A program made the translations under genes and the position numbers. A stretch of 64,000 nucleotides of DNA. It comes from Candidatus Odyssella sp. (lineage in GTDB: Bacteria; Pseudomonadota; Alphaproteobacteria; Paracaedibacterales; Paracaedibacteraceae). Below, piece after piece: positions 51,863 through 62,020 of this stretch (its first letter is position 1; the number at the start of each line of letters is the position of its first letter). The notes beneath the pieces were generated by a model. It was given only the letters and a program-made list of their open reading frames with translations. It searched no databases and was not told the origin of the DNA. The stretch lies in contig DYSP01000005.1 of NCBI GenBank assembly GCA_020718185.1, forward strand, positions 1 through 64,000, given 5' to 3'.

Positions 51863-54800
51863 TCAGCTTTCTTGCTTAAGAAGAATGGATCTAATAGTTT
51901 CAATAATCATAACATCAGAATGTTTTGTTTTTACTAAAGTTGCGGCTACTTTTTTCTTAATCTTAGGTGGAATTTCTGTTGCCGATAAAATAATAATTGG
52001 CATAGACGATGGAATTGTTTTTTCTTCAAGTAACTTTAAAGCAGAACCATCAGGTAATGATATATCTAATAACACCAAATCAATAGCTTTTTCCCTAAGT
52101 TCTTCTTTGGCATTGGCGATGGTTGTCACATGAATAACAGTTGCATAGCGCCGCATAGCAACAGAGATAAGCTCACTGATATCACGGTCATCTTCTACAT
52201 GCAAAATAACAGGTCTATTAATCATTTTACATAGAGATTTAACAGTTGTATCTAGGGTGGCAAGATCAAGTGGTTTTGAGATCCAATCAACAATATATCC
52301 CCCATAACTATCAAATAGAACATCATTTTGTTTTCCCTGAGGAGAAATCATAATAATAGGCAAATGTCGCTGAGGATGTAATTCATGTATTTCCTTGAGA
52401 AATTGATGCAATGTTTCATCAGAAATACTCGCATCTAGAATACAACATTTATAATGATCTTGTTTTAAAAGTTCTTTGGCTTGCCAAAGATTGAAAGCAA
52501 CATCTACATCAAAATTAACCTCCACAAATTTTTCGCGCAAAGCCAATGCAAGTTCTTTATCTTGTTCACAGATAAGAAGTTTTCGTCTGAAAACATCTTG
52601 CTTACTTGATTCAGATATTAATGCATCGCTAGATCTTTCAAGGTCAAAATAAAATACTGTCTTCTTTCCTATCTCACTTGTAAAATCGATTTTTCCACCA
52701 AAATGATCAATAATTGTCTTACTAATATTGAGACCTAAACCAGTTCCCCCTTTTTGCCTTGAATCTGAACTATCGGCCTGTGCAAATTTTCCAAATATTC
52801 GACCACGAAATTCATCTGGAATGCCCATTCCATAATCAATCACCGCAACACGCACTGTCTTTAAATCTTCTGTTACAACAATATCGACAATGCTGTTGAG
52901 CGACGAGAATTTAGCTGCATTAGATAATAAATTAGTCATCACCTGAATAAATCTATCTTTATCCACAAAAACTTGTGAATAAGGTAAAGGTTCTTGAACA
53001 ATAAATTGAACTTGATATTTTTGCCCGTATTCCCGATTTAATTCTATAGATTGTAAAACAAGGTCACGGATATCAAACCATTGAAAATTAAATCGCATTT
53101 GTCCTGACGTTATTTTATCTATATCAAGAATATCATTAATTAATAAAATGAGTCGTTCACAATTTTTTTGAGCAATTTCTATCAAACTTTTCATTTGTTC
53201 GCTCATCGTGCCAGCAACGCCATTTAAAATAAGTGATAAAGCCCCTCGAATAGAGGTAAGTGGTGTTCGTAGTTCATGACTAACTGTTGAAATAAATTCA
53301 TTTTTCAGCTTTTCTAATGCTTTTTGCTCTGAAATATCAACCGCTGTCCCTAAATATCCTGTCAATTCATCATCAATTCCTCTTAAGGGAGTGACTGACA
53401 GTAAAACAGGAAATTCACTTTTATCCTTACGAACGTAAGTATATTCGCCTTCGATAACGTCTACTTCACCATCTAATGCGGCTGTAAAAACTTCAAAATT
53501 AGGTAGAATTAAACGTCCCTGCGTATCTGAACATTTTTTTGCTTTTTCTTCTATCTCTCTTTGTTGATGAAACAACATCAGTGATTCACAGTTCACCACT
53601 TCTAGTGCAGAATATCCAAGCATTCTTTCAGCAGTACGATTAATCTGGGTAATGATCCCTTTTAAATCAGTTGCAATAATCGAATGATAGCTGGCATTCA
53701 TAATTGCTTGAAGATGATCCTGACTTGCAAGTAATTCTTGTTCATATTTTTTGCGTTCTGTTAGGTCATGCCAAAGAACTAAAATAACATTATGATCATT
53801 TAAAATTACAGAATTAAGCGTTACCTCTACTGTAATCAGTGTTTCATCAAACCTTAAAAAGGTCCAATCAAATTTATGATATCCTTTTTCTTGAACTTGA
53901 TACTCAATCTTTGCATATTTTTTTATGGAACTTTGACCATCTGGCTGAAATTCTGGTGATAAATCAACCAATGAAACAGAAAGAAGGCTCATTTTATTAC
54001 CGCAATGCAAAAGAGATAGAGCCGCTCGATTGCAGTCAATCACACCCATATGATCCATTAATAAATGTGCGTCTGACGAATATTCAAAAAGAGCACGAAA
54101 TCGTTTATCGCTTTCACGAATTTCTCTATCTGCTGTAAAAACACGTTTGAGAATTGGCATCCATTGATAACGTAAGAGTAAAACGCCGGCACTAATCAAA
54201 ATAATCAAAATAACTAATATTTGATTGAGTTTTTTTTCCATGACTTGAAAGAATTCCGAGGCATCTATTTTAATAAGCATCCCCAAATGGTAAGGTTGAA
54301 TCAGTTTATAAGCAGCAATAACAAATTTCTTACGGTAGTCATCTGTTTTGATGATTCCCTCTTGCCCCTTCAAAGCATAATTCATAATTAAAGGTCGACC
54401 ATTTTGGACGCGATGAATTTTCCCCTCGGGTGTTGGCCAATTGCGGCTGGGTAAACAAGACATATACTCTTCATCATTTGCAGCACAAATACGAATTTCA
54501 CCTGTGCTGCCAAGCCCCTTATCAAAATTAATAATTTTATTAATATAATTAATATGTTGTTGAATAATGCCATAACCAATAATTCTACCGTGAGCGATAA
54601 TTTCATGATGTGTTTCAAGATAGGGTTTTTCAACCCATCCAAGAAAATTAGTATCATTAAGCGGGATGCGGAAGTCAGATTTTGTTTCTTTTTCACCCAT
54701 GTTAAGCACAAGATGACCAGATGCATCAAAAATCTGAAAACTGATTGTATCCGTTGATGCAAGTTCTTGTATCGTTTCTTTCAACATTTTTCGTTGAGAT

Positions 54801-55678
54801 GTATGAGCCTGCAATAGCTTTTTGACAGCGCTATAATTAAAAAATTGCTTATTTTTCTGAATTGCCTGTGACAGCGTATCTTCTAGCATGTTGGCATTTG
54901 TCTCTAACATGCTTTTTAGCTTTTCTTCTGCCGACGTAACCACTGCATTTTGCAAAACTGCAAAAACCGATATCCCCCCCATCAACACAATAACGACAAG
55001 AATAGTTGTGCTGGTAGTTGAAAGACGCCGTTCTTCTAATTCATTTGGTAAAGCATCTGTATAAATTTTTTTATACCAGTTGAGCCATAAAGCAAGTGAT
55101 AAGAGGATAAAACAAATTGATGCATGGGCTGACATGGGTGCATAGCTATCCCAAATTTCTAATAATTTTGTATCCATAAAATAATTAAATATGCCGGTTA
55201 AGCCAGTAATAAAGATAGCCATACACAAAATTTGGATGCACCCTCGAACCCATAAATATTGACGAAAAGTCAACAAAATCATAGTAATGAGTACTATTAA
55301 AAAGCAAATAGTCGTTTTAAATGTCATTCGGTCAGGAAATTTAAAAAGAAATGAATCATCTGAGCGATGCATGAATAATTGTTCAAGAACGATATAATTA
55401 TGAAGAATATAATCTGCCAGAGTCAGCAAACAAATGACAAGAACGACAACCATCCCTCCCCAAAAAGCAATACGACAGGCTCTATTTTTTTTGTCAATCA
55501 ATAAAAGATTACAACCGAGCACAACAAAGCAAACAGCACTATAAAATGCCATGAATACGAATGAGATACGTAATGGCGTCAGAATGGGTATTTTTAAAAT
55601 CCACCCCCCCATTGCCAACATGCCAAAAATAATAAGAATGACAGCAAGCAGTTTATCGTAACTTTTCTTGATGTGCAC
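51863..55678 (-). CDS. Hybrid sensor histidine kinase (7TM-like, sensor, PAS-PAS, HisKA, HATPase, REC-REC)
   Basis: A 1271-residue membrane kinase. The N-terminal quarter has about six membrane helices (1-200), then one more helix and a periplasmic Cache-like sensor (about 245-480), a further helix, two PAS domains (about 515-640 and 645-780), HisKA with phospho-His in STVSHELRTPLTS, and HATPase with NLLSNAAKFS and GTGLGLNISKTI. Two C-terminal receivers follow (about 1025-1140 and 1150-1265); the second has LLDISLPDGS. It starts a three-gene phosphorelay operon ending in a diguanylate cyclase. The sensed signal is unknown. Confidence 0.9.
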   Translation of the reverse strand: MHIKKSYDKLLAVILIIFGMLAMGGWILKIPILTPLRISFVFMAFYSAVCFVVLGCNLLLIDKKNRACRIAFWGGMVVVLVICLLTLADYILHNYIVLEQLFMHRSDDSFLFKFPDRMTFKTTICFLIVLITMILLTFRQYLWVRGCIQILCMAIFITGLTGIFNYFMDTKLLEIWDSYAPMSAHASICFILLSLALWLNWYKKIYTDALPNELEERRLSTTSTTILVVIVLMGGISVFAVLQNAVVTSAEEKLKSMLETNANMLEDTLSQAIQKNKQFFNYSAVKKLLQAHTSQRKMLKETIQELASTDTISFQIFDASGHLVLNMGEKETKSDFRIPLNDTNFLGWVEKPYLETHHEIIAHGRIIGYGIIQQHINYINKIINFDKGLGSTGEIRICAANDEEYMSCLPSRNWPTPEGKIHRVQNGRPLIMNYALKGQEGIIKTDDYRKKFVIAAYKLIQPYHLGMLIKIDASEFFQVMEKKLNQILVILIILISAGVLLLRYQWMPILKRVFTADREIRESDKRFRALFEYSSDAHLLMDHMGVIDCNRAALSLLHCGNKMSLLSVSLVDLSPEFQPDGQSSIKKYAKIEYQVQEKGYHKFDWTFLRFDETLITVEVTLNSVILNDHNVILVLWHDLTERKKYEQELLASQDHLQAIMNASYHSIIATDLKGIITQINRTAERMLGYSALEVVNCESLMLFHQQREIEEKAKKCSDTQGRLILPNFEVFTAALDGEVDVIEGEYTYVRKDKSEFPVLLSVTPLRGIDDELTGYLGTAVDISEQKALEKLKNEFISTVSHELRTPLTSIRGALSLILNGVAGTMSEQMKSLIEIAQKNCERLILLINDILDIDKITSGQMRFNFQWFDIRDLVLQSIELNREYGQKYQVQFIVQEPLPYSQVFVDKDRFIQVMTNLLSNAAKFSSLNSIVDIVVTEDLKTVRVAVIDYGMGIPDEFRGRIFGKFAQADSSDSRQKGGTGLGLNISKTIIDHFGGKIDFTSEIGKKTVFYFDLERSSDALISESSKQDVFRRKLLICEQDKELALALREKFVEVNFDVDVAFNLWQAKELLKQDHYKCCILDASISDETLHQFLKEIHELHPQRHLPIIMISPQGKQNDVLFDSYGGYIVDWISKPLDLATLDTTVKSLCKMINRPVILHVEDDRDISELISVAMRRYATVIHVTTIANAKEELREKAIDLVLLDISLPDGSALKLLEEKTIPSSMPIIILSATEIPPKIKKKVAATLVKTKHSDVMIIETIRSILLKQES

Positions 55679-55782
55679 TATGAATACCTAATCATTAAAA
55701 AGATTTCTCTTCTTTTTATGATAGGTATTTAAAAAAGAATATTTGGTTAAAATAGAGAAAAAGTTAAATTAAAAAGACGTAA

Positions 55783-55802
55783 AAAAGATCGATTTAAAGA
55801 TC
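55783..55802 (-). terminator. Weak terminator overlapping the parE stop
   Basis: On the minus strand AGATC-loop-GATCT is followed by six T in the last codons and just past the stop of parE. The stem is short (5 bp). Confidence 0.35.
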
Positions 55803-57758
55803 TATATCTTCCACAAGATTCGCATTTTCATGAATAAAGTTATAACGTGCCTCGGGGCTTTTTCCCATTAATCGGTCAACAAACCCTTCTAAATCTTCTT
55901 CTGAATTTGCCATGACGCGTTGAAGGATGCGTTTATCAATGTGCATTGTCGTTTCTCGCAACTGAACAGGGAGCATTTCCCCCAACCCTTTAAATCGTCC
56001 GACTTCAACTTTGGCCGCATTTTTAAAATGAGTTTGAATAAGTTTATCTTTTTCGGCATCTGTTTGCGCATAAATTGTTTTACCGTTATGTGTCAGGCGA
56101 TAAAGCGGAGGTTGCGCTAAATAAACATTGCCGGCATCAATAATGGCACGCATCTCACAGAAAAAAAACGTCAGCAACAATGAAGCAATATGAGCCCCAT
56201 CCACATCCGCATCGGTCATAATAATAATCTTACCATACCGTAATTTTGCAGGATCACAGTTTTTACCCGAACCACATCCCAACGCAAGAATTAAATCAGA
56301 GATTTCTTGATTACCACGCAGTTTTTCAGCCGTGGCATTGGCCACGTTGAGGATTTTTCCGCGTAAAGGAAGGATAGCTTGTTTTTGTCGATCTCGTGCT
56401 TGTTTGGCTGATCCACCTGCCGAATCTCCTTCAACCAAAAATAACTCGCACACATCAGGATTATTGGACGAGCAATCCGCCAATTTCCCAGGTAGTCTTA
56501 GTCTTCTTGTCGCACTTGCTCGCGCTACCTCTTTGGCTTGACGTCGTCGTAACCGCTCTTCGCAGCGATTAACCACGTGTTCAAGCAAAACGGTGGCAGC
56601 TTGAGGGTGGGATCCTAACCACAAATCAAAGTGATCTTTGACCGCATTCTCCACCAACCGCTGTGCTTCGCTCGAGACAAGTTTTTCCTTAGTTTGCCCT
56701 TGGAATTGAGGCTGAGCAACAAAGCAAGACATGACGACTCCTGCTCCACCATAAACGTCATCAGCTGTAATTTGGCTACCTTTACGATTGCCAATTCGTT
56801 CAGCATAATCTTTCAATCCGCGCGTTAAAGCTTGACGAAACCCATTTTCATGTGTTCCCCCTTGCGGCGTTGGAATTGTGTTACAAAAAGTTGATGTCCA
56901 CCCCTCAACCGACTCGTCCGCCATCCAAGCTACAGCCCATTCCACGCGCCCATCTGCATTGATAAAATTTCCTTCGCCAGCAAAAAAATCTTCAATTGCT
57001 GTTGGCGTATCACCGACAATATCTTTTAAATAATCACGCAGCCCGCCCGGATAATGCAATTTAGCCGTGGCCGGTGTCTTGTCATCTTTAATTAAACTTG
57101 GGTCACATACCCAATTAATCTCTACCCCTTTAAAGAGATAGGCTTTAGCACGAGCTAATTTATATAGTGTAGATGGTTTAAATTGAATATCGTCAAAAAT
57201 TTCAGGATCAGGGTGAAACCGGATGCGTGTACCACGCCAATTGGTTGGTTCTTCATTGTGAATCAAAGTAGATGTTGGTTTACCTTGGCTATAAGTTTGT
57301 CGCCATGTTTGACGATTACGTGCTACATCTATTTCGACCATATCGGACAAAGCATTGACCACCGAAATACCAACACCATGTAATCCGCCCGATGTTTGAT
57401 AAATATTAGTATTAAACTTCCCCCCTGAATGAAGAGTTGTCAAAATAACTTCAAGAGCCGATAATTCAGGAAATTTAGGGTGTGGATCTACCGGAATACC
57501 GCGACCATTATCACGAATGGAAACAAAATTTCCCTTTTCCAAACGAAGCTCAATACGATTAGCATGTCCTGCAACAGCTTCATCCATCGCATTGTCCAAA
57601 ACTTCCGCAACAAGGTGATGTAGTGCTTTTTCATCAGTACCACCAATATACATGCCTGGGCGCTTACGAACAGGCTCTAGACCTTCTAATACTTCAATAT
57701 CTTTAGCCGTATAGTCGCTTTTACTGACACTCGTGGATTGACGAAATAAATCTGACAT
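55794..57758 (-). CDS. parE: DNA topoisomerase IV subunit B
   Basis: ATPase subunit for chromosome decatenation. The 654 residues have the GHKL ATPase (VRKRPGMYIGGTDEKALHHL, EVLDNAMDEAV, SGGLHGVGISVVNALS), a transducer domain and the TOPRIM domain with VEGDSAGGSAKQARDR and MTDADVDGAHI. The length without the extra GyrB insertion, and the GGTDEKALHHL wording, favour ParE over GyrB. Confidence 0.93.
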   Translation of the reverse strand: MSDLFRQSTSVSKSDYTAKDIEVLEGLEPVRKRPGMYIGGTDEKALHHLVAEVLDNAMDEAVAGHANRIELRLEKGNFVSIRDNGRGIPVDPHPKFPELSALEVILTTLHSGGKFNTNIYQTSGGLHGVGISVVNALSDMVEIDVARNRQTWRQTYSQGKPTSTLIHNEEPTNWRGTRIRFHPDPEIFDDIQFKPSTLYKLARAKAYLFKGVEINWVCDPSLIKDDKTPATAKLHYPGGLRDYLKDIVGDTPTAIEDFFAGEGNFINADGRVEWAVAWMADESVEGWTSTFCNTIPTPQGGTHENGFRQALTRGLKDYAERIGNRKGSQITADDVYGGAGVVMSCFVAQPQFQGQTKEKLVSSEAQRLVENAVKDHFDLWLGSHPQAATVLLEHVVNRCEERLRRRQAKEVARASATRRLRLPGKLADCSSNNPDVCELFLVEGDSAGGSAKQARDRQKQAILPLRGKILNVANATAEKLRGNQEISDLILALGCGSGKNCDPAKLRYGKIIIMTDADVDGAHIASLLLTFFFCEMRAIIDAGNVYLAQPPLYRLTHNGKTIYAQTDAEKDKLIQTHFKNAAKVEVGRFKGLGEMLPVQLRETTMHIDKRILQRVMANSEEDLEGFVDRLMGKSPEARYNFIHENANLVEDIDL

Positions 57759-57880
57759 GGATGCTTAAATTCTTTTTATGGGATATATATACACCAAACG
57801 ATGCTTTTCTAGTACACCATACTCAAATTTGCAAAAAAGCTCAATGCTTCATTTAAGATTACTTACCATTTATATATATT

Positions 57881-58918
57881 TTAAATTGATAATCGAACAC
57901 AATTTTTCCCTGTATTTTTTCCTATATAAAGTGCTTTATCAGCTTTATCAACAAGGGTTTCATAGGAAAAACGTTGGTTAGGCAGACAAATCGTTGCTCC
58001 TATCGTTACAGTTAAATTGAAAGACATCTTATTTTCATAAAAGATTGGTAGTTTTTCGACTTTTAAGCGTAATCGTTCTAAAACACCTTCAATATCTTTT
58101 TGTGTATCAGCCATTATTAAGATGAGAAATTCCTCCCCACCCCACCGGCCAATCACATCATATTTCCGGCAAGAATTAACTAAGCATTTTCCCAAATTTT
58201 TCAATGCCCTATCACCAATCAGATGACCATATGTATCATTAATCTTTTTAAAATTATCAATATCTACTAAAGCAATCCCAAGTAAGGATCCTTGTTTTTT
58301 GCATTCATTGAGTTGAGATTTCAAAAGTGAATCTAAGCCTTTGCGATTCCACAGCTGTGTTAATGGATCTACCATTGAAGAAAGATGAGCTTGTTTTAAT
58401 TGAGAGACAATTGATTGATAACTATCAACAATTTTATACTTATAAATTTCACTTTCTACCAAAGCAGCTAAATCTTGTAAGTATAATAATTCTGATTCAG
58501 CGATTTCCCGGGAAACTTCGTCAAAAATACACATCATACCCAGCATTTCTCCATTTAATGCCCTTAATGGATAACCTGCATAAAAACGGATGTGAGGTGT
58601 TTCTAAAACAAACGAATTATCTAGAAATCTATTATCTAGAGATGTATCTGGAACGGTGAAAATATTATCTTGTAAAATCGCATGTGCACAAAACGATGAT
58701 TCTCTTGAACATTCGCTTATATCAAGGCCTTGAGTGGACTTAAACCATAATCTATGTTGATCAACCAAACTGATTGCCGCCATCGGCACTTTGTAGATTT
58801 GCAGAGCGATTCTGGTAATTCTCTCAAATTCCGACTGCAGAGGCGTATCTAATATTTTTAACTCGTGCAAAGTATGAAGACGTTCTGCTTCGTTAGATGG
58901 AAGTGAGGGAATTAACAT
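57881..58918 (-). CDS. GAF-GGDEF diguanylate cyclase
   Basis: From the ATG at 58918 (GAGG upstream) a 345-residue soluble protein: a short N-terminal helix, a GAF domain (about 20-160: FERITRIALQIYKVPMAAISLVDQ... and SRESSFCAHAI, typical of GAF sensors fused to cyclases) and a GGDEF domain (about 180-345). The active site GGEEF is intact, with RKYD in the I-site position five residues before it. It should synthesise c-di-GMP with product inhibition. It lies upstream of parE on the same strand, about 120 bp away. Confidence 0.9.
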   Translation of the reverse strand: MLIPSLPSNEAERLHTLHELKILDTPLQSEFERITRIALQIYKVPMAAISLVDQHRLWFKSTQGLDISECSRESSFCAHAILQDNIFTVPDTSLDNRFLDNSFVLETPHIRFYAGYPLRALNGEMLGMMCIFDEVSREIAESELLYLQDLAALVESEIYKYKIVDSYQSIVSQLKQAHLSSMVDPLTQLWNRKGLDSLLKSQLNECKKQGSLLGIALVDIDNFKKINDTYGHLIGDRALKNLGKCLVNSCRKYDVIGRWGGEEFLILIMADTQKDIEGVLERLRLKVEKLPIFYENKMSFNLTVTIGATICLPNQRFSYETLVDKADKALYIGKNTGKNCVRLSI

Positions 58919-59093
58919 AGCATTATCCTCTAGCAATATTCCAAAATAAGAATAGTCAAGAGAAATTAAGATATGGTAAAAAGACAATTTCTTTCGGTAA
59001 GAAACTATCGCATAGTAAGCTCATATTAATATGATTTTAAAGCTAGTTATTGTATCTTTATCTTATATTAAGTTAAAAATGAAGGTTTTCATT

Positions 59094-59495
59094 ATGGATA
59101 TAGCCAATCGTCCTCACCAACATTTAGCTATTCGAACCATTGCCATGCCCAAAGATACAAATCCAAGAGGCGATGTTTTCGGTGGTTGGTTAGTTTCACA
59201 AATGGACTTAGCGGCAGGTACCATTGCCTCTATCCGTTCAAAAGGTCGTGCAGTAACCGTTGCCATCGATGGATTAGTATTTCACAAGCCCGTTTTTATT
59301 GGGGATGAAATTTCTTGTTATGTTGAAGTTATTAAGGTTGGCCGCACCTCTATCAAACTAAAAGTTGAAGCATGGGTGCGGCGTGCCTTGAGTAACGATA
59401 CCCTGAATGTCACCGAAGGCATTTTTACTTTTGTAGCCATTGACGCACAAGGTCGACCACGTGAAGTGCCAATCACATCTGTTTCTGATGCTTAG
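59094..59495 (+). CDS. Acyl-CoA thioesterase, YciA-like
   Basis: A 133-residue hot-dog thioesterase with RTIAMPKDTNPRGDVFGGW and MDLAAGTIASI, the catalytic-region pattern of YciA/Acot. It hydrolyses acyl-CoA to free acid and CoA. The ATG at 59094 (MDIANRP) gives a protein of family length; earlier in-frame starts add an unconserved hydrophobic stretch. Its 3' end overlaps that of the convergent TerC gene by 23 bp. Confidence 0.9.
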   Translation: MDIANRPHQHLAIRTIAMPKDTNPRGDVFGGWLVSQMDLAAGTIASIRSKGRAVTVAIDGLVFHKPVFIGDEISCYVEVIKVGRTSIKLKVEAWVRRALSNDTLNVTEGIFTFVAIDAQGRPREVPITSVSDA

Positions 59496-60429
59496 ATGTT
59501 AAAGAACAGATAACCCCGCCTCCAAGTAATAATACAGTAACTAGCAAAGAAACACTTGATGGTATTTTAGCAACGAGATACAACCATGCTATAAGAACTT
59601 TTGCACCAATAAAAATAAGAATCAAAGACAGTGAATGTTTTAAATAAATAAAACGGGTCAATAAATGAGATAAAGAAAAATAAAGCGATCTCAAACCTAA
59701 AATAGCAAAAATATTACTGGTATAAACGACATAAGAATCTCTGGTAATTGAAAAAATTGCCGGGACACTATCAATCGCAAAGACAATATCTGCTGACTCA
59801 ATCAGAATAAGCGCAATCAGCAATGGCGTAACCCATCGCACTGTTTTACCAGACTCATCTTTTATATAAACAATGAATTTTTCTTGATGTAACTTGGGAG
59901 TTACCCGCATATGTGACGATAAAAATCGAAACAACACATTATCTTGAACATTGTGCACGGTCTCAGTCATAAACAGCATTTTGATGCCTGTTATCACCAA
60001 AAAAGCGGCAAAAACATATGTAATCCACTCAAATTGATGAATCAATAATTCGCCAAAGCCAATCATTAATCCTCGCAAAATTAATACCCCTAAAATTCCC
60101 CAAAACAAAACCCGATGTTGATATCGTGTAGGAATATTTAAGGCTCCAAAAATTAAAGAAATGACAAAAATATTATCCAAAGATAAACTTTTTTCAACTA
60201 AGTACCCTGTCAAATAATCTTGTGCCCCGTGAATCCCCTTAACATAATAAACCCATAAGGAGAATGACAAGCCAACAACTATGTAAAAAATGCTTAGCCA
60301 AATACTTTTTTTAACACTTATTTCATGATTGCTTTTTTTTTGCACTCCAAGGTCAAATGCCAGTAAGACCAACACAATAGCCCCAAACACTCCCCATATA
60401 ACCACGGTATCTTCTAAAAAATGTGACAT
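59473..60429 (-). CDS. TerC/Alx-family membrane protein
   Basis: A 318-residue protein with about nine membrane helices and the TerC signature: ESADIVFAIDSVPAIF with paired acidic residues, and SLDNIFVISLIFGALNIP. Alx/TerC proteins export manganese or calcium and support envelope metalation of secreted proteins. The ATG at 60429 with GAGG upstream is preferred. The gene contains an A9 run (60333-60341, T on the plus strand) in frame. Confidence 0.88.
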   Translation of the reverse strand: MSHFLEDTVVIWGVFGAIVLVLLAFDLGVQKKSNHEISVKKSIWLSIFYIVVGLSFSLWVYYVKGIHGAQDYLTGYLVEKSLSLDNIFVISLIFGALNIPTRYQHRVLFWGILGVLILRGLMIGFGELLIHQFEWITYVFAAFLVITGIKMLFMTETVHNVQDNVLFRFLSSHMRVTPKLHQEKFIVYIKDESGKTVRWVTPLLIALILIESADIVFAIDSVPAIFSITRDSYVVYTSNIFAILGLRSLYFSLSHLLTRFIYLKHSLSLILIFIGAKVLIAWLYLVAKIPSSVSLLVTVLLLGGGVICSLTSKHQKQM

Positions 60430-60524
60430 CAATCTATCCTCTTTCATTCGTTATAGTTTGATGTATTTTTTAGGATAAATCGAGTCTATTTTTAAATTAT
60501 ACTCATCATGAATGAAGAAAGGTG

Positions 60525-61541
60525 TTAAGCCGCGTGAACACCCTTGGTTGTGGAATATTCAAAATGAATAATTTCATCGGGATAAAGAAAATGACGAATT
60601 GCATGTGCTGCTTGTGCAGCTTCGCCAAACCCTGTTAAAATTAATTTTAATTTATGTGAATAAGTCGCAATATCACCAATGGCGTAAATACCTGCTCGGT
60701 TAGTAGCTGCTGTTAAAGGGTTAATCGCAATATGACTACGTTCTAATCCAAGTCCCCATTCAGCAATCGGGCCAAGGTTCATTGAAAGGCCAAAAAAGGC
60801 GAGAAGACAGTCAGCTTGCAATACCTTTATTTCCCCATCCATTGACTTCACAACAACTTTTTCTAATTGATGTGCCACCCCTTCTAAGGCTTCTAGTTGA
60901 TAAGGAGTGACAAGATCAATTGCTTTTTGTTGCGCAAGTTCATTGAGTCGTACTTCGCTTTCTGGAGCAGCTCTAAATTTAGCGCGACGATGTACAACAG
61001 AAACACGTGCGGCAATTTCTGAAAGTGAAATAGCCCAATCAACAGCAGAATCTCCTCCGCCAGCAATGACCACATGCTTTCCTTTAAATTGATCACGTTT
61101 TTTTACATAGTAATGAACGCTGTGCCCTTCAAACTGTTCAATATTCGCAAGAGGAGGACGATTTGGACCAAATGCACCAACACCTGCTGCAATAATAATT
61201 GATTGGCATTCAATAATAGTGCCTTTCGATGTTGTAATGCGCCAAGATTTTCCTTGTTCATCTAATTGTTCAATATGAGTGACTTGATGCCCCAAATGGA
61301 AGGTAGGGTTAAAAGGAAGACATTGCTGGTACAAATTTTCCACTAACTCCGCACCTGTTACTTTGGGATAAGCAGGAATATCATAGATAGGTTTTTCAGG
61401 GTATAAAGCTGCACATTGCCCACCTACGGAATCTAACGCATCAATTACATGACACTTAAGGCGCAACATACCACATTCAAAAATTGAAAAAAGACCAACG
61501 GGGCCTGCCCCTATAATAACAACATCTGTCTGGTAAGTCAT
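60525..61541 (-). CDS. Ferredoxin/flavodoxin--NADP+ reductase, thioredoxin reductase-like type
   Basis: A 338-residue FAD protein (ATG at 61541; ten earlier codons from an upstream start are unconserved). It has the FAD-binding VIIGAGPVGLFSIFE, SVGGQCAALYPEKPIYDIPAYP, the NADP-binding IAGGGDSAVDWAISL, and IGDIATYSHKLKLILTGFGEAAQAAH near the C-terminus. The GGQCAALYP motif without a redox CxxC distinguishes this FNR family from TrxB. It lies between the TerC gene and rpsT. Confidence 0.9.
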   Translation of the reverse strand: MTYQTDVVIIGAGPVGLFSIFECGMLRLKCHVIDALDSVGGQCAALYPEKPIYDIPAYPKVTGAELVENLYQQCLPFNPTFHLGHQVTHIEQLDEQGKSWRITTSKGTIIECQSIIIAAGVGAFGPNRPPLANIEQFEGHSVHYYVKKRDQFKGKHVVIAGGGDSAVDWAISLSEIAARVSVVHRRAKFRAAPESEVRLNELAQQKAIDLVTPYQLEALEGVAHQLEKVVVKSMDGEIKVLQADCLLAFFGLSMNLGPIAEWGLGLERSHIAINPLTAATNRAGIYAIGDIATYSHKLKLILTGFGEAAQAAHAIRHFLYPDEIIHFEYSTTKGVHAA

Positions 61542-61569
61542 GACAAGCAACTTCTCAATACCTGTTAAC

Positions 61570-61602
61570 AAAAAACCTTTCTTACAAGAATATAAGAAAG
61601 GT
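61570..61602 (-). terminator. Rho-independent terminator of rpsT
   Basis: A perfect 10-bp stem (ACCTTTCTTA, 61575-61584, with TAAGAAAGGT, 61593-61602) and an 8-nt loop, followed on the minus strand by six T. Lies 62 bp after the rpsT stop and overlaps no gene. Confidence 0.82.
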
Positions 61603-61664
61603 CTATACTTAATAACTACTTCCGACTTAAAAATACGATTTCTGCATCAACAGATACGTAATAA

Positions 61665-61934
61665 TTAAGCAGCACCTAGAGCTTTCACTCTTTTGCAAAG
61701 TCTTGAAACTTTACGTGATGCTGTATTTTGGTGAATAACACCTTTGTTTACACCGCGCATTAATTCTTTTTCAGCAAGCCTTAAAGCTGTTTGTGCTGAT
61801 TCTTTAACGCCTGTCGCAAGTGCTTCTTCAACTTTACGAATGTAAGTACGAACGCGACTGACGCGGTTTTTGTTAATCTCTGTCCGTCGTGCTGTCTTAC
61901 GAATACACTTCTCAGCTGATTTATGGTTAGCCAT
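61665..61934 (-). CDS. rpsT: 30S ribosomal protein S20
   Basis: An 89-residue basic helical protein with [22 protein letters not shown] and [17 protein letters not shown], typical of S20. Single-gene transcript with its own terminator. Confidence 0.97.
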   Translation of the reverse strand: MANHKSAEKCIRKTARRTEINKNRVSRVRTYIRKVEEALATGVKESAQTALRLAEKELMRGVNKGVIHQNTASRKVSRLCKRVKALGAA

Positions 61935-62020
61935 TACTATAACCTCAGAAAATTCAATATTGCCTGATTATTAAACGAATTCACTAAAAAGGTCAATAGA
62001 TTTTAAAAGACAAATTTTAT

